DNA from: an uncultured Clostridia bacterium
GTDB taxonomy: Bacteria; Bacillota_A; Clostridia; TANB77; CAG-508
DNA length: 14,577 nt
Assembly: GCA_944390995.1 (NCBI GenBank)
Contig: CALXSA010000036.1
Span: 1 to 14,577 of the forward strand
Reading direction: 5' to 3'
Part shown: positions 13,938-14,577 of the stretch, in pieces
Layout: every line of letters begins with the position of its first letter
Position numbering within the stretch: the stretch's first letter is position 1
The notes under the pieces: generated by a model
The model's input: only the letters and a program-made list of their open reading frames with translations
The model's database searches: none
Told to the model about the DNA's origin: nothing
Program-made: the position numbers and the translations under genes

Positions 13938-14365
13938 TGGAGAACAATGAAAATAACAGAGACTGCATGTGCAATATGCAGAACAATTGTGAGTATATGC
14001 CACAAGGAATAAATGCAGCATTTGGTTACAACACAGCAGAAGCATTAAGTGATGACCTAAACTGTTGCAATAGCTGTGACCAAGATATGTGCATGCAAAA
14101 TAGAAATAGAGTAAGAGCAGAAATGATGAAGCAAATTAAATGCCTAAGTTTCGCAGTGGTTGATATTTCAGAATATCTTGATACACACCCAGATGACAGA
14201 AAAGCAATCTGTTTGCATAAGGAATATTGCAATCAATTAGAAAGCTTGAAGGATAAATATCAAAGAGTTTTTGGACCACTTAGCATATATTATCCATGCA
14301 ACAAATGGAGATGGTTAGAAGAACCTTGGCCATGGGAAAGGAGTGATTTCAATGTGGACCTATAA
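13937..14365 (+). CDS. cotJB: Spore coat protein CotJB, with Cys/Asn-rich N-terminal extension
   Basis: A 142-residue protein. ATG 13937 overlaps the cotJA stop (TAATG) and lies 11 nt past AGGGG (13921-13925); an in-frame GTG at 13925 would overlap that site, so it is less likely. The family domain is C-terminal: IKCLSFAVVDISEYLDTHP (67-85), then a helical segment ending KDKYQRVFGPLS (105-116) and the hallmark WRWLEEPWPWE (124-134). Typical CotJB is about 85 residues; here about 60 extra N-terminal residues are rich in Asn, Met and Cys. Eleven Cys occur in total (10, 12, 18, 43, 44, 47, 52, 69, 92, 98 and 121). The gene's end overlaps cotJC by 14 nt. Such Cys-rich extensions could be cross-linked by disulfides in the spore coat (inference). 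Confidence 0.88.
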   Translation: MENNENNRDCMCNMQNNCEYMPQGINAAFGYNTAEALSDDLNCCNSCDQDMCMQNRNRVRAEMMKQIKCLSFAVVDISEYLDTHPDDRKAICLHKEYCNQLESLKDKYQRVFGPLSIYYPCNKWRWLEEPWPWERSDFNVDL

Positions 14366-14577
14366 TAAAGTATTACAATATCCAATAAATATAAAATGTC
14401 CTAATCCAAAACTTGCAAAATTTATAATATCTCAATATGGAGGGCCTGATGGAGAACTCGCAGCATCTCTTAGATATTTATCACAAAGGTTTGGAATGCC
14501 AGACCAAAAAGCCAAAGCAATTCTAAACGATATCCGGAACAGAAGAACTAGCCCACTTGGAAATGGTAGGAACAATA
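14352..14577 (+). CDS. cotJC: Spore coat manganese catalase CotJC, partial, containing a +1 frameshift at CGG
   Basis: Starts at ATG 14352, with AAAGGAG (14337-14343) 8 nt upstream inside cotJB. Residues 1-61 match CotJC: WTYNKVLQYPINI, NPKLAKFIISQYGGPDGELA and SLRYLSQRFGMP, ending ILNDI. The next in-frame codon is CGG (14535-14537), and continuing in that frame gives Arg-rich, non-family sequence. Skipping one C and reading GGA from 14536 gives GTEELAHLEMVGTI up to the last base, the expected CotJC sequence with the E-E-x-A-H metal-ligand region of the di-manganese ferritin-like fold. So a +1 change is needed just before the active site. The gene runs off the window. CotJC decomposes hydrogen peroxide in the spore coat. 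Whether the break is real, recoded or an error is treated in the findings. Confidence 0.85.
   Translation, partial: MWTYNKVLQYPINIKCPNPKLAKFIISQYGGPDGELAASLRYLSQRFGMPDQKAKAILNDIRNRRTSPLGNGRNN

Noticed and set aside
1..14577. tRNA, rRNA, CRISPR arrays, integrase or phage genes
   Set aside because: None was recognised on either strand; intergenic gaps are short and contain promoters, hairpins and AT-rich spacer only.

Overview
The window is AT-rich (roughly 30% G+C by eye), and every supported gene is on the + strand. Strong Shine-Dalgarno sites, extended -10 promoters and AGA/AAA-rich codon use point to a low-GC Firmicute. The cotJ spore-coat genes and a YtxC-type sporulation gene indicate an endospore-forming Clostridia-type organism. 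I cannot name a species.

Layout. Positions 1-981 hold the 3' part of a membrane-anchored DUF4097 repeat protein. Positions 1086-1595 encode a membrane-anchored XRE regulator. Positions 1690-3300 look like a recombination scrapyard: a 28-codon remnant of a uvrA-like gene sits directly against an intact yccF gene, and a GNAT acetyltransferase runs into the 3' third of an FtsX-type ABC permease. Positions 3366-5429 form a GntR(YtrA-type)/ATPase/ABC-2 permease operon with a strong promoter and an operator-like palindrome. A CmpB-family membrane protein follows from its own promoter (5528-6337). Two nearly identical 30-nt hairpins, at 3321-3350 and 6331-6360, bracket this block.

From 6505 onward the genes are mostly housekeeping: an HD-domain phosphohydrolase with a divergent SecD and a short SecF-like protein, a rhodanese, YtxC, a bactoprenol-type glycosyltransferase and pyruvate kinase. 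The window ends in a cotJA-cotJB-cotJC operon that runs off the right edge. CotJA and CotJB are unusually rich in Cys and Asn.

Most notable observation: two unrelated genes, the ABC ATPase (site at 3969) and cotJC (site at 14535), each need one +1 frame change. In both, the in-frame codon at the break is CGG, preceded by a codon ending in C and followed by A. Skipping one C and reading GGA (Gly) restores the family sequence immediately before catalytic residues (Walker A; the manganese-catalase E..H motif). In my manual scan of all genes here these are the only two in-frame CGG codons, while many ordinary C|GGN junctions are undisturbed. This could be recurrent +1 recoding at an unread CGG codon (or quadruplet CGGA read as Gly), although sequencing or assembly error and real mutation are not excluded.
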